A stretch of 64,000 bases of DNA from an uncultured Lactobacillus sp. (GCA_937874185.1 CALNAK010000022.1:310001-374000); one strand, 5' to 3'. Counted from the stretch's first letter, positions 35,643 through 44,487 are shown. Translations and numbers: made by a program. Notes: generated from the sequence alone by a model not told the origin.

Positions 35643-36269
35643 ATGAGAATTGCTGTTATCCAAGCAACAATACAAATTTCGAAGAATAAGACGTTGTTTA
35701 AGGCAACTGTGAATGCGACGACGGATGCTGATGAAGTAACTAACTTTGGTGTCTTTGAAGGTGATCCAACACTTTCATACGTTCAGGTATCAATTATTGT
35801 AGGTCTTTTGTTGAATTCACATGCAGTAGATTACGTTGTAACAGGTTGTAGCTCAGGTAATGGGATGGATATTGCCTGTAACGCGATGCCAAATGTTATT
35901 TGTGGGTATTTGCCAACACCTGCGGATGCTTATTTGTTCGGTCGCATCAATCATGGTAATTGTGCTTCAATTCCTTTAGGACTTAATTTTGGTTGGGCTG
36001 GCGAAGTCAATTTACGTTTTACACTGGAAAAGTTATTCGGTTCTCCCATGAATGTAGGTTATCCACAGGCCTCTGCCGCACGTAAAGAAAAGGACGCACT
36101 CTTGTTAAAAGATATTAAACAATTGTCTCAGACGGATATGAGGGCTATTCTCGAGGGATTAAGCGAAGATATCCTCCAACCGATATTTGCTAAAAGGGAT
36201 GTAATGGATTATATTTTTGCACAAGGGGATAACTTAGTATTAAAAAATTATCTTAATTCTAGAATATAA
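35643..36269 (+). CDS. RpiB/LacA/LacB family sugar-phosphate isomerase
   Basis: The 208-residue protein carries the RpiB/LacAB active-site loop CSSGNGMDIACNAMPNV (about residues 68-84), where the Cys is the usual acid/base residue, and the RINHGNC segment. It is longer than classic RpiB (about 150 residues) with an added C-terminal helical region. The reaction is likely aldose-ketose isomerisation of a phosphosugar, substrate unknown. It starts 1 bp after the SdpI-like gene, so the two are probably co-translated though functionally unrelated. Confidence 0.8.
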   Translation: MRIAVIQATIQISKNKTLFKATVNATTDADEVTNFGVFEGDPTLSYVQVSIIVGLLLNSHAVDYVVTGCSSGNGMDIACNAMPNVICGYLPTPADAYLFGRINHGNCASIPLGLNFGWAGEVNLRFTLEKLFGSPMNVGYPQASAARKEKDALLLKDIKQLSQTDMRAILEGLSEDILQPIFAKRDVMDYIFAQGDNLVLKNYLNSRI

Positions 36270-36326
36270 AAAAGTGTATTCACACTAACTTGAAAAAAAT
36301 TTTAGTTAGTATGAATGCACTTTTTT
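36268..36326. terminator. Bidirectional terminator
   Basis: Arms 36274-36290 and 36304-36320 pair over 17 positions with one mismatch and one G-T. A run of six A precedes and six T follows, so both strands end in a U tract. It serves the isomerase gene (+) and the lectin gene (-), whose stop codon lies within it. Confidence 0.9.
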
Positions 36327-38763
36327 ATTTAATATTTTTTAGTCCATCGACAGCGGTCCAAGTTATAACTCCTTCATAAGTCCCAGCTGTTTGATCATCT
36401 TTTTGATCTAAGAGGATTCCTGTATCTTTAGTCCAGCCATTTGTTCCGGTTGCGATATGGAATGTTTCTGCAGAATCAGTTGTTTTGGTACCACTGGCTA
36501 TATTAACAGTTTGGTTGGTTATGCTATCATGATTGCCTTTACTGTCAACAAAAACCAATCCGCCATCTTTCCAAGTTTCCTTGGTATTATTTTCGTCAGT
36601 TAAAACAGTTGAGTCAGCTTGGAGTGTCCAGTTTGAACCATTTTCACGTTCATCAATAACATCTACGTCCCAATCGTTGGCACGGTGAATAGTTTTATTG
36701 ATAGGCAAATTTTGGACGGTTTGGAAGCTACTACTTTTGGCAGCGTTAATAATTAAATCGCCATTAACTGTAATGTTAAAGGTAATGGTTTTGGAACGAT
36801 TATATTCGCTATCTTCAGCATAGAAGGAAACTGTATTTGATCCTTGTTTAAGCTCGTTGGCTTTAACAGGATAACTGAAGATATCGGCGGAATTATTAGT
36901 ATCTAAGGTACTCAATAACGGTGCATTATCACTTGTAGGTGATTCAACACCATTTATTAAACGATGGATAGTAATTTTACTTGTATCAATTGTGGAAGTT
37001 GGATCATAAGAAACAGTACCACTCAGATTTAATTGACCATTCATATTCATACTTTGGTTCTTCTCACCGTTTTGACTCAAAAGAAGAGTCTTAGGTTGAG
37101 TGATGGTGAAACTTGGTGTGTTAATATCCTTGTACAAAGTACTACCATCGAAACTAGCATGTGCAGGATCCACAGTTGTACTTGTCGAATCACCACCATT
37201 GGCAACTCCATTAACTTTTATGGTTGCACTAGTATTATTAGTTTTATCCAAAGCTTTAGTTAAAGTATGGGTAATGTTTGTTTGATCACCGCTTAATTGA
37301 ATTGTTTCAGTTGGTGTAGTGGAATCGTTGTAACTAATTGTGGCCGTAGAATATGTGATATGTGCTGGTAAATCAATTTTTGAAATAATATCGTCCCAAG
37401 ATTGAGAACCACTATCGTATGATAAATCATATTTAATAGATAAATCATCTTTGTTGTGAACTGAATCTTCGGCCCCCGTTAAAGGCGTGATTTTACCTGT
37501 GTATGAATTGTCGTAACTTTTGGCAACGTCACGTTTTTCCGTATTATCATGTACAGTCGATGTGACCGAACCTTCAGTAATTGATGGGATTGATTCGAAA
37601 ATGACCAAGTTATTAGCTGAGTATTGGTTTTGTACACCTGTTGCTCCAGTAAATCCCCAGTATAATTTGTTATTACTGGCTTTTGGATCACTAAATCCAA
37701 AGGGATTGGTATTGATACCACCAGTAGATGTACTTTCAACGATAGGGGCAGTTCTGGAAACTCCTGTTTCTGGTGTACCAGTGATAGGATCCTTGTCATT
37801 GATAGTAAATTTAACTTCAGGATAACTAGTATCATTTCCTAAAGAATTTTCTGGAATCCAAGTTACCGTTAAGTGATGCCAAGCATCATCAGAAAGGAAA
37901 GCTGTTTTTCCAACTTCAGAAGCAGCATAGATAGCATTTGATTCATTTAGAATAGGTCCATTTGAACTTGAAGTGTCGTATGAATTTGGATTAGCGGGGA
38001 AACCGGTATAAATATGGTTACGGTTATTTGCATTACCCGTTCTCGAATAGGCATAGTCAAAATTCTCATTGATTGTACCCCCATTTACATAGGAACTATT
38101 TATATAAGTACCAAAGTTGATTGACCAACTATTTTGAATAGCACGATGCGCTAAAACAGCACTCGTATTACTATTACCAATTATTGGTGCACCCCAAACT
38201 CCCAAGGTTTCACCGGCTATACCAGTTGTTTTATCAGTTGAACTGACAGTTGGATTGCTATTGTTTTGAGCTGTATCACTGACGTTTTGAAGAACAAAGG
38301 ACATTCCATCAGCAACACTATTATTAGCCGCATTATTGCCACCACCAAAGAAGAGCCACATCGAAACCGTTTGACGTTTATTGACATCAATATAATTTCT
38401 TTCTGATGCATCTGCTTGATCTCGTTTTGACCAAACATCACCATAAGCTGAATAAGAACCGTATTGTGTAATGTCTACAACTTGTTGCTTTGAACCGTTA
38501 TCTCCTTCACCGGGGTCCAAAATATGACCAACGTTATAATTTTTCCCATCTGTTACATATTCGGGAACATTGAACAACGGATTTAAATCCTTAATTCCAG
38601 TTGGAACATCAGCGGCACTGCTTAGAACTTTGTTTAGGCCTCTTTGTCCAGCGGCTTGGGTAGAAGAGGGGCTAGACAAGATAATCAAAATAACACTAAT
38701 AAAAATAATTGTTATATATGAAACAAATGATTTCTTAATAATAATCCCCTCCCAATAAAGCAC
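36325..38763 (-). CDS. Secreted L-type lectin-like protein with C-terminal WxL-like domain
   Basis: A large surface protein of about 805-812 residues. It has a signal peptide ending near TQA-AG and an L-type (legume-like) lectin domain (TVSMWLFFGGG, SVADGMSFVLQNVS, ending near LVIFESIP at about 390). Two or more Ig-like/beta repeats follow, and a C-terminal WxL-like domain has WTL near 720 and ITWTAV eight residues from the end. WxL domains bind peptidoglycan non-covalently. No LPxTG is present. GTG at 38763 is the first legal start, but GGGAGGGG at 38746-38753 lies inside that reading. It points to an ATT at 38739, giving KKSFVSYITI as the signal-peptide start. It stands alone, without other csc-cluster genes. 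Confidence 0.75.
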   Translation of the reverse strand: MLYWEGIIIKKSFVSYITIIFISVILIILSSPSSTQAAGQRGLNKVLSSAADVPTGIKDLNPLFNVPEYVTDGKNYNVGHILDPGEGDNGSKQQVVDITQYGSYSAYGDVWSKRDQADASERNYIDVNKRQTVSMWLFFGGGNNAANNSVADGMSFVLQNVSDTAQNNSNPTVSSTDKTTGIAGETLGVWGAPIIGNSNTSAVLAHRAIQNSWSINFGTYINSSYVNGGTINENFDYAYSRTGNANNRNHIYTGFPANPNSYDTSSSNGPILNESNAIYAASEVGKTAFLSDDAWHHLTVTWIPENSLGNDTSYPEVKFTINDKDPITGTPETGVSRTAPIVESTSTGGINTNPFGFSDPKASNNKLYWGFTGATGVQNQYSANNLVIFESIPSITEGSVTSTVHDNTEKRDVAKSYDNSYTGKITPLTGAEDSVHNKDDLSIKYDLSYDSGSQSWDDIISKIDLPAHITYSTATISYNDSTTPTETIQLSGDQTNITHTLTKALDKTNNTSATIKVNGVANGGDSTSTTVDPAHASFDGSTLYKDINTPSFTITQPKTLLLSQNGEKNQSMNMNGQLNLSGTVSYDPTSTIDTSKITIHRLINGVESPTSDNAPLLSTLDTNNSADIFSYPVKANELKQGSNTVSFYAEDSEYNRSKTITFNITVNGDLIINAAKSSSFQTVQNLPINKTIHRANDWDVDVIDERENGSNWTLQADSTVLTDENNTKETWKDGGLVFVDSKGNHDSITNQTVNIASGTKTTDSAETFHIATGTNGWTKDTGILLDQKDDQTAGTYEGVITWTAVDGLKNIK

Positions 38764-38776
38764 TTATGTCTCACGG

Positions 38777-38790
38777 TTATACTAGTATAA
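38777..38790. promoter_or_regulatory. 14-bp perfect palindrome between divergent genes
   Basis: TTATACTAGTATAA is self-complementary and contains a TATACT -10-like hexamer on each strand. It lies about 38 bp from the likely lectin start and 125 bp from the unknown protein gene. It may be a -10 region, an operator or both. Confidence 0.35.
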
Positions 38791-38915
38791 ATAAATTAAT
38801 AAGTTAAGCTTTTTAGGCTAAAGTTTGCTTGTTTTATAGAAAAGATATATTATTGTTTGACTCTAAAAATGAGTGTTCAATTGACTATTTTTATCAAGAT
38901 AAAAGAGGACGGAAA

Positions 38916-39383
38916 ATGGCTTATAAAGTAGATTTCAAAGATGAAGTAATAACAGGTTTAGAGGAGTCACCGGTGGCCGATAAATTGGCCGGCCTACGAG
39001 CACATGAAGCACGTTATTTCAGAACACACTTTAATCAGGATTTTGTTGTTTCACCTGCAGATGAGAATCCAGAGATATTGAATCGAATTCAAGAGATTTT
39101 AAAAGAACGAGATATTATTTTACCTTATAAAGCTCTGGAGGTTAGCGATTTTGTGGTTGAGAGAAATCGAACTCGTTGGTCGTATGTTTTTTATGAAAAC
39201 GGATTGGTCGTTAATGTGTTATATAGTTTGGACCCAGACGGAAAAAGAGCGGTTGGATTCAAATTGTGTGAGGGAATAGACGCCCCTAAAGAGTTTAATG
39301 GTAAATTTAAATTCGTCCGCCAACGTTCCAGTTTGGCTGGAATTATTCGTGGTTCTTATTTTAAGATCAAGGGTAATTATTAA
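38916..39383 (+). CDS. Conserved-looking protein of unknown function
   Basis: I do not recognise this 155-residue soluble, basic protein. ATG at 38916 is chosen because GAGG (38905-38908) lies 7 nt upstream, although the frame is open 29 codons earlier. Visible features are an acidic N terminus (VDFKDEVITGLEESP), an HEARYFRTHF segment, a central helix ILNRIQEILKERD, and a C-terminal beta-rich half ending in Arg/Lys-rich strands. No signal peptide or membrane segment is seen. It lies 3 bp before the AadE-like gene and is likely co-transcribed with it. Confidence 0.6.
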   Translation: MAYKVDFKDEVITGLEESPVADKLAGLRAHEARYFRTHFNQDFVVSPADENPEILNRIQEILKERDIILPYKALEVSDFVVERNRTRWSYVFYENGLVVNVLYSLDPDGKRAVGFKLCEGIDAPKEFNGKFKFVRQRSSLAGIIRGSYFKIKGNY

Positions 39384-39386
39384 GCT

Positions 39387-40235
39387 ATGCGTTCAAATAA
39401 GGAAATACTCGACTTGACTCTTAAAATTGCTAAGAAAAATCATGTTGAAGCAATCGCTTTGAACGGTTCTCGTGCCAATCAAAATAGTAGAAAAGATAAA
39501 TTTCAGGATTATGATATTGTTTATTTTGTTGAAACTAATCAAATGCAGAAGTTGTTAAAGCATCGGGGATGGTTGAAAGAGTTTGGTCAAACGATTGTTA
39601 TGCAAGTGCCAGGTGATTTTGATTCTGAACCAAATGATGGGTATGATTTTTTCACGTTCTTAATGTTATTTAAAGATGGCAACCGAATTGATTTAGGATT
39701 ATGCCCACTTGATAAAATCTCACAATGGCAAAAAAACGATCCAATAGGACAAGTTCTGTATGATCCTAGGCATCTTTTGCCAGACAACCTAATGTCTTCA
39801 GATGAGATTTACTATCAGAATAAGCCGACTAAAAAGGAATTTTTGGAGACGTGTAATGAATTTTGGTGGGTTTCAACATATGTTGTTAAGGGAATCAAGC
39901 GTAAGGAAATGTTATATGCGACCGATCATTTTTATCAAAATTGTTTTCAAGAATTTTTAAAAATAGTTGGTTTTGCGGTAGCTCAAAAATATGATTATCA
40001 AATAAATTTAGGTAAGAATCATAAATATCTATTTGACTGTTTAACCGAAGATGAAATTGAGCAAATCAAACAAATTTTGAATATGAGTGATTACCAACAG
40101 ATAACGGATTCTTTGTTATTAATGCAGGAACTCTTCAACAATTATGCACAACAATTCTCTGAGGCTAGTGGCTATGATTATGACTCCACTGAAGCTGTAA
40201 ATGTAATGGAATATACTAGTAAACAACTAAAATAA
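39387..40235 (+). CDS. AadE-like aminoglycoside 6-adenylyltransferase family protein
   Basis: A 282-residue nucleotidyltransferase related to streptomycin 6-adenylyltransferases. The active-site pattern is visible: ALNGSRAN (about residues 24-31) followed by QDYDIVYFV (about 40-48), with the two metal-binding Asp residues, then RIDLGLCPLDK with the third acidic residue. Chromosomal homologues are common in lactobacilli, and the sequence alone cannot show whether this one confers resistance. It is the second gene of a two-gene unit closed by a bidirectional terminator. Confidence 0.8.
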   Translation: MRSNKEILDLTLKIAKKNHVEAIALNGSRANQNSRKDKFQDYDIVYFVETNQMQKLLKHRGWLKEFGQTIVMQVPGDFDSEPNDGYDFFTFLMLFKDGNRIDLGLCPLDKISQWQKNDPIGQVLYDPRHLLPDNLMSSDEIYYQNKPTKKEFLETCNEFWWVSTYVVKGIKRKEMLYATDHFYQNCFQEFLKIVGFAVAQKYDYQINLGKNHKYLFDCLTEDEIEQIKQILNMSDYQQITDSLLLMQELFNNYAQQFSEASGYDYDSTEAVNVMEYTSKQLK

Positions 40236-40240
40236 TTACT

Positions 40241-40290
40241 AAAAAAAACTATACTATCTAGGATTCTCATCCAGGTAGTATAGTTTTTTT
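40241..40290. terminator. Bidirectional terminator
   Basis: ACTATACTATCT (40248-40259) pairs with AGGTAGTATAGT (40273-40284), 12 bp with one G-T, plus GG/CC. Eight A precede and seven T follow, so it can end the AadE-like gene (+) and the YdcF-like gene (-). Confidence 0.9.
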
Positions 40291-40317
40291 GCGTCAGTTA
40301 AAATTTGATTAAAAGAT

Positions 40318-41421
40318 TTATTTTGCCACAATATCGGTATAAATTGTTACACCCATCATTAAGAGAATCATGAGAACGATTAATCCGATAACAATTATGT
40401 GACGCTTTTTGTGCATCAAGAAAACTGCAACGAATTCACGGATCAAAGCATTGGGTAAGAAATAGAATTTAGTTGGAGCGCCAACGCCGTTTGCAGCTAA
40501 GCCGGCAGCTTTCGCGTAAAGCCCAGCTCTGAAAATATGGTAGTTGTTACTGAAGAATTTGATATACGGATTTTCCTGACCATAATCTTCTTGAATCAGA
40601 GCCTTAGAAAATTGCATATTTTGTAAAGTGTTTCGAGATTTATCTTCAAGAATTACTAAATCAGGATCCCAGCCTTTTTCGATAGCGTAATCAGCCATTG
40701 CCCTGGCTTCCGATAGTTTCTCATCAGGACCTTGCCCACCAGAGAAAACAATTTTTGGCATTGGACGTCCTTTTTTGACTTGCTTGTTGGCAAATTTAAT
40801 TGCGGCATCAATTCTGTTTCCAAGTAATCTGGAGACTTTGTCACCGTTGATCAAGCCAGCACCAAGAACAATCAGGTAATTAGCTTTGTATCGACGGGGA
40901 AAGAATTGATAGAGAAAAACATTTGCCATGAAATTGTAAGAACAAAGGGCAATGTAGACACCAATTGTAGGCAATCCTCCAAGGATGACATTGAACCAGT
41001 TGGGAAAAAGATTAGCCCTGTCGGCCATGAAGAGGTTAATTGCCCAAAGTACAATTAAGAAGATAGCTAGCAATAACGTCAACATATTGGATAGGGTATG
41101 ACTTTCACGTTTCCAAACTATTATGGCATTCCACAATAATAACGCCCAAAGAAAAATCATGGTTACTGCGATGATTCCCAATATTATTAGGAATAAGGTT
41201 CCCATAATAATGATAAACAGTGAGTTACCAGTGCTGAAAATCAAAACCGCCAGTTCGGTCAGAAAACTGATGAAGAAAATGGTAAAGGTTATACCGTTGA
41301 TTAGTCTACGTGGTTCGGTTAGCCATAGATATAAGAAAATCCCGAAAAGGACTAATGTAACAATTCCTAGATACGTGGAGGCAGCTTTACTAACCTCAGT
41401 ATAAGGCAAGGCTCCATTCAT
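40318..41421 (-). CDS. YdcF/DUF218 family membrane protein
   Basis: The 367-residue protein has about six N-terminal membrane helices, then a DUF218 (YdcF/ElyC/SanA) domain: VLGAGL (about 186), the SGGQGPDEKLSEA loop (about 228) and SRNTLQN (about 264). A last membrane helix ends it. Relatives are linked to envelope homeostasis and undecaprenyl-phosphate metabolism, but the reaction of this subgroup is not established. The ATG at 41421 has GAGGGTGA just upstream. Confidence 0.8.
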   Translation of the reverse strand: MNGALPYTEVSKAASTYLGIVTLVLFGIFLYLWLTEPRRLINGITFTIFFISFLTELAVLIFSTGNSLFIIIMGTLFLIILGIIAVTMIFLWALLLWNAIIVWKRESHTLSNMLTLLLAIFLIVLWAINLFMADRANLFPNWFNVILGGLPTIGVYIALCSYNFMANVFLYQFFPRRYKANYLIVLGAGLINGDKVSRLLGNRIDAAIKFANKQVKKGRPMPKIVFSGGQGPDEKLSEARAMADYAIEKGWDPDLVILEDKSRNTLQNMQFSKALIQEDYGQENPYIKFFSNNYHIFRAGLYAKAAGLAANGVGAPTKFYFLPNALIREFVAVFLMHKKRHIIVIGLIVLMILLMMGVTIYTDIVAK

Positions 41422-41630
41422 TAAATCACCCTCAATTTCTCAAAATATATATTTATTATTCCATTACAATCAGATTAATTTTATCATAGCCAGTGAAAGT
41501 AATTAAATATAAGCTATATAAATTGAGATTTACCAACATTGGGAAGGCTTTCAAATAGAGAGAGAAATTGCTATAGTGACCTTAGGTATTTTGATTGCAA
41601 GGATAGATAAAATTAACTATTGAGGGGAAA

Positions 41631-42455
41631 ATGATGACTGTAAAATTAATTTTGAGTGATATTGATGGGACGATTCTAAACGATAAAAATATTGTTGACA
41701 GTAACTTGAAAAGTACGATTGGAAAGTTACGTCAAAGGGATGTTCCATTTATATTGGCATCAGCACGTTCTCCAAGAGGGATGGTTACTATTGCGGAAGA
41801 ACTGGATGTTTTGGATAATCCAATTGCTTGTTACAATGGGGCGTTAGTTGTTAAGGACCTTCAAGAAGAGAAATTCTCAACGATTCTTAGTCATGAATTA
41901 GATTTAAATGAAGTTAAAGATATAATTCGAACTGTACATGAAAAATTTCCACAGATATCTGTCAATCTGTATTCTGGCGCTGATTGGTATGTTGAAGATG
42001 TGGATAAATGGGTCAAAATAGAAATGGATATAACCAAACTGACGCCGATTGAAATTAATTTAACTAAGTTAGTCAATCAACATCAAGTGCCAATTCATAA
42101 GCTACTTTTGATTGGTGAACCCGAAGAAATTTCAAAGGTATTGGCTTATTTACAAAATGTCAATCTGCCAAATAGTTCATTTTATTTATCTAAGGATAAC
42201 TACTTAGAAGTGACTAATAGTGAGGTTTCTAAGGAGAAAGCTTTGCGTGAATTGGTTAATTATTACGGCATTAATTTAGACAATACCATGACTTTAGGAG
42301 ATAATTTCAATGACGTACCCATGTTGGATCTAGCGGGGATCGTTGTAGCAATGCAAAACGCCCCAGAAGAAGTGAAGTCACATTCTGACGTGGTGACTAT
42401 GAGTAACAACGATAATGGTGTTTCACGGGCCATTGAAAAATATGCATTGAAATAA
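41631..42455 (+). CDS. Cof-type HAD-IIB family phosphatase
   Basis: A 274-residue HAD hydrolase. Motif I is LSDIDGTIL (nucleophile Asp about residue 10), motif II lies around ILASARSP, and motif III/IV is the lysine and acidic pair in KEKALRELV and TLGDNFNDVPML. The intervening cap is the C2B type of the Cof subfamily. Such enzymes dephosphorylate sugar phosphates, flavin precursors or PLP; the substrate is not readable. GAGGGGAAA precedes two in-frame ATGs (41631, 41634). Confidence 0.88.
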   Translation: MMTVKLILSDIDGTILNDKNIVDSNLKSTIGKLRQRDVPFILASARSPRGMVTIAEELDVLDNPIACYNGALVVKDLQEEKFSTILSHELDLNEVKDIIRTVHEKFPQISVNLYSGADWYVEDVDKWVKIEMDITKLTPIEINLTKLVNQHQVPIHKLLLIGEPEEISKVLAYLQNVNLPNSSFYLSKDNYLEVTNSEVSKEKALRELVNYYGINLDNTMTLGDNFNDVPMLDLAGIVVAMQNAPEEVKSHSDVVTMSNNDNGVSRAIEKYALK

Positions 42456-42476
42456 TTTTTAGGAGTGTGGATACTT

Positions 42477-42977
42477 ATGTCGAAAACTTCAGTTATTCGA
42501 GCCAACATTGCCGACTTACCATTTCACGTTGATGCCATTGCCAATGCTGCCAATAGTGCTTTGATCCCTGGTGGTGGGGTAGATGGTGCCCTAAATAGAA
42601 AGGCTGGTAAAAATCTCAAAAAAGATATGCTAGCCATTGGTGGCACACCGACCGGAACAGCTGTTTATACTCAGGCTTACAATTTGAACGCAGATTACGT
42701 TATTCATGCGGTTGGACCTCAATATGTAGATGGACAACATGGCGAAAAAAATTTATTACGGGAAGCATATGAATCAGTTATGGCCATTGCTAAGAAGTTA
42801 AATCTTTGGACGATAGCCGTACCGTTTCTGAGTACTGGAATCTATGGATATCCTTTGAAAGAAGCTGTCCAAGTAGCGTTAGAGACTGTTAAAAAATTTG
42901 ATGGTGACATTGAAGTGTTCTTTGTAGCGTTTGATTCTAAGACTGAAAATATTGCTAAAACGTCTTTAGAAGAATGA
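42477..42977 (+). CDS. Macrodomain ADP-ribose-binding protein
   Basis: A 166-residue single-domain macro protein. The ADP-ribose site shows AIANAANSALIPGGGVDGAL (about 20-40) with the Asn and the Gly-rich loop, and the phosphate loop PFLSTGIYGYP (about 122-132). Family members hydrolyse O-acetyl-ADP-ribose or remove ADP-ribose from proteins. ATG at 42477 is preferred, with AGGAG about 11 nt upstream; an upstream GTG lies in that site. It is 21 bp after the HAD gene, suggesting co-transcription. Confidence 0.9.
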   Translation: MSKTSVIRANIADLPFHVDAIANAANSALIPGGGVDGALNRKAGKNLKKDMLAIGGTPTGTAVYTQAYNLNADYVIHAVGPQYVDGQHGEKNLLREAYESVMAIAKKLNLWTIAVPFLSTGIYGYPLKEAVQVALETVKKFDGDIEVFFVAFDSKTENIAKTSLEE

Positions 42978-43016
42978 AATATCTCTAATAATATTAAAAT
43001 TAATCAAATTATTATG

Positions 43017-43045
43017 TTGACAAAAATCTAGTTAAGATTTAATCT
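43017..43045 (+). promoter_or_regulatory. Promoter of the trp operon
   Basis: TTGACA (43017-43022) and TAATCT (43040-43045) at 17-nt spacing stand directly before the T-box leader. Confidence 0.8.
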
Positions 43046-43062
43046 CTTAACAACAAAAGAAT

Positions 43063-43373
43063 TCGTCCATAAACCAATGAGATGGAAGTCAAGATTATTG
43101 TGCACGCAAAGAGAGTTGCCGGTGCTGAGAATGGCAATCGAACGCAGATAGTTAAATGGACCATCGAGGGTCTCTCCGAAAATGAAAAGTACGGGAGAAC
43201 GTCAGGCATACGTGAGTTGTCGGGAGGGTGTTAGCCCTTCGCTAAGAGTAATGGAGAATTGTTTGGAGTGGGATTTTTGTCATACTCTATTCAGTGACTC
43301 TATTAAAATAAGGTGGCACCGCGGTAAATCCGTCCTTAAACGTTATATATACGTTTATGGGCGGATTTTTTTG
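43063..43373 (+). promoter_or_regulatory. T-box riboswitch, tryptophan-specific
   Basis: All main T-box parts are seen. Stem I is closed by GATGG (43081-43085) with CCATC (43161-43165) and has the distal GGTGCTGAGAATGGCAA region. The specifier TGG (43157-43159) is followed by A. The T-box AGGTGGCACCGCGG lies at 43311-43324. Its TGGC bulge can pair with the GCCA end of tRNA-Trp. The terminator pairs AAATCCGTCC (43326-43335) with GGGCGGATTT (about 43359-43368), then T's. Uncharged tRNA-Trp should allow read-through into the trp genes. Confidence 0.93.
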
Positions 43374-43394
43374 TATTCCCAGGAGGTATCACTA

Positions 43395-43433
43395 ATGACA
43401 GAAAGTAAACGATGGCAAATCCAAATTGATTAG
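43395..43433 (+). CDS. 12-codon minigene between the trp T-box and trpD
   Basis: An ATG 8 nt behind AGGAGGT (43381-43387) opens a frame encoding MTESKRWQIQID, then TAG. It contains one tryptophan codon. Its Shine-Dalgarno site is as strong as those of real genes here. It could be a leader peptide or the remnant of a lost first gene such as trpE. There is no evidence beyond the start signal that the product matters. Confidence 0.45.
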   Translation: MTESKRWQIQID

Positions 43434-43467
43434 TTAAGTAATAAAAATTAATTTGGAGGTACCAATT

Positions 43468-44487
43468 ATGATTGAAAATGCAATTAAAAAATTAACTGAA
43501 GGTTCAGATTTAAGTTTTGAAGAAACAAATCAAGTTATTGATGAAATTATGACAGGCAAGACAACCGCTGTACAAATAGCCAGTTTCTTGACAGCACTAA
43601 GTGTCAAAAAAGAAACTGTTGAGGAAATTGCTGGTGCAGCTGACGCTATGAGAGCTCATGCTTTAGCCTTCCATGCAGATGAACCAGTATTGGAAATCGT
43701 CGGTACCGGTGGTGATCATTCGAATTCGTTTAATATTTCGACAACCTCAGCTTTAGTTGTTGCTGCAACAGGAATTCCGGTCGCTAAGCATGGTAATCGA
43801 GCTGCTTCATCTAAGAGCGGTGCCGCTGATGTTTTGGAATCATTAGGTGTACAAATTAATTTGGATCCTAAACGAAGTGAAGACATCTTAAATGAAATTG
43901 GAATTTGTTTCTTATTTGCTCAGGAATATCACAAGGCAATGAAGTACGTCGCTCCAGTTAGACAAGAGTTGGGAATCAGAACTTTGTTCAATGTTTTGGG
44001 ACCACTAGCTAATCCGGCACATGCATCGAATCAGGTTTTAGGCGTCTATGATGAAAAGTTAGTTGAACCCATGGCTAAGGTATTAGCCCAATTGAATATT
44101 AAAAATGCCATGGTAATTCACGGTCAAGATGGATTCGATGAAGCTTCAATTTCTGCTCCAACAACGATTGTGGAGGTCCATGATGGTGAATATCATAAAT
44201 ATGAAATTACACCAGAACAATTTGGTTTGAAACGTGCTCAAAAATCAGAAGTTATCGGTGGTACGCCTGATGAGAATGCTCAAATAACTTTGGATATATT
44301 GAATGGGCAGACAGGCGCTAAACGTGACATTATTTTATTGAATTCGGCCTTAGCAATTCATACTGCAAAGCCAGAAATAGACTTGGCATCCGCAATTGAA
44401 ATGGCAAGAAAAGCTATTGATGACGGATCAGCCATTAACAAATTAAATGAATTCGTTAAATTAACGGAAGATAGTGTGGCAGCTTGA
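43468..44487 (+). CDS. trpD: Anthranilate phosphoribosyltransferase
   Basis: TrpD joins anthranilate to PRPP to form phosphoribosyl anthranilate. The 339-residue protein has the PRPP loop GTGGDHSNSFNISTT (about 79-93), the KHGNRAASSKSGAADVLE segment and the conserved NVLGPLANPA. ATG at 43468 is chosen, with GGAGGT 9 nt upstream; an earlier TTG overlaps that site. It is the first recognised gene of the operon, although trpE and trpG should supply its substrate. Its stop overlaps the trpC start (TTGA). Confidence 0.95.
   Translation: MIENAIKKLTEGSDLSFEETNQVIDEIMTGKTTAVQIASFLTALSVKKETVEEIAGAADAMRAHALAFHADEPVLEIVGTGGDHSNSFNISTTSALVVAATGIPVAKHGNRAASSKSGAADVLESLGVQINLDPKRSEDILNEIGICFLFAQEYHKAMKYVAPVRQELGIRTLFNVLGPLANPAHASNQVLGVYDEKLVEPMAKVLAQLNIKNAMVIHGQDGFDEASISAPTTIVEVHDGEYHKYEITPEQFGLKRAQKSEVIGGTPDENAQITLDILNGQTGAKRDIILLNSALAIHTAKPEIDLASAIEMARKAIDDGSAINKLNEFVKLTEDSVAA

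Noticed and set aside
38829..38915. 29-codon extension of the unknown protein
   Set aside because: ATG at 38916 has GAGG at 7 nt, while the upstream start has none.
39387..40235. Acquired streptomycin resistance gene
   Set aside because: The family match is clear but there is no mobile element or base-composition shift nearby, so it is reported only as a family member.
43182..43433. Open frame of 83 codons through the T-box
   Set aside because: It runs through the T-box core, antiterminator and terminator; only the last 12 codons have a real start signal.
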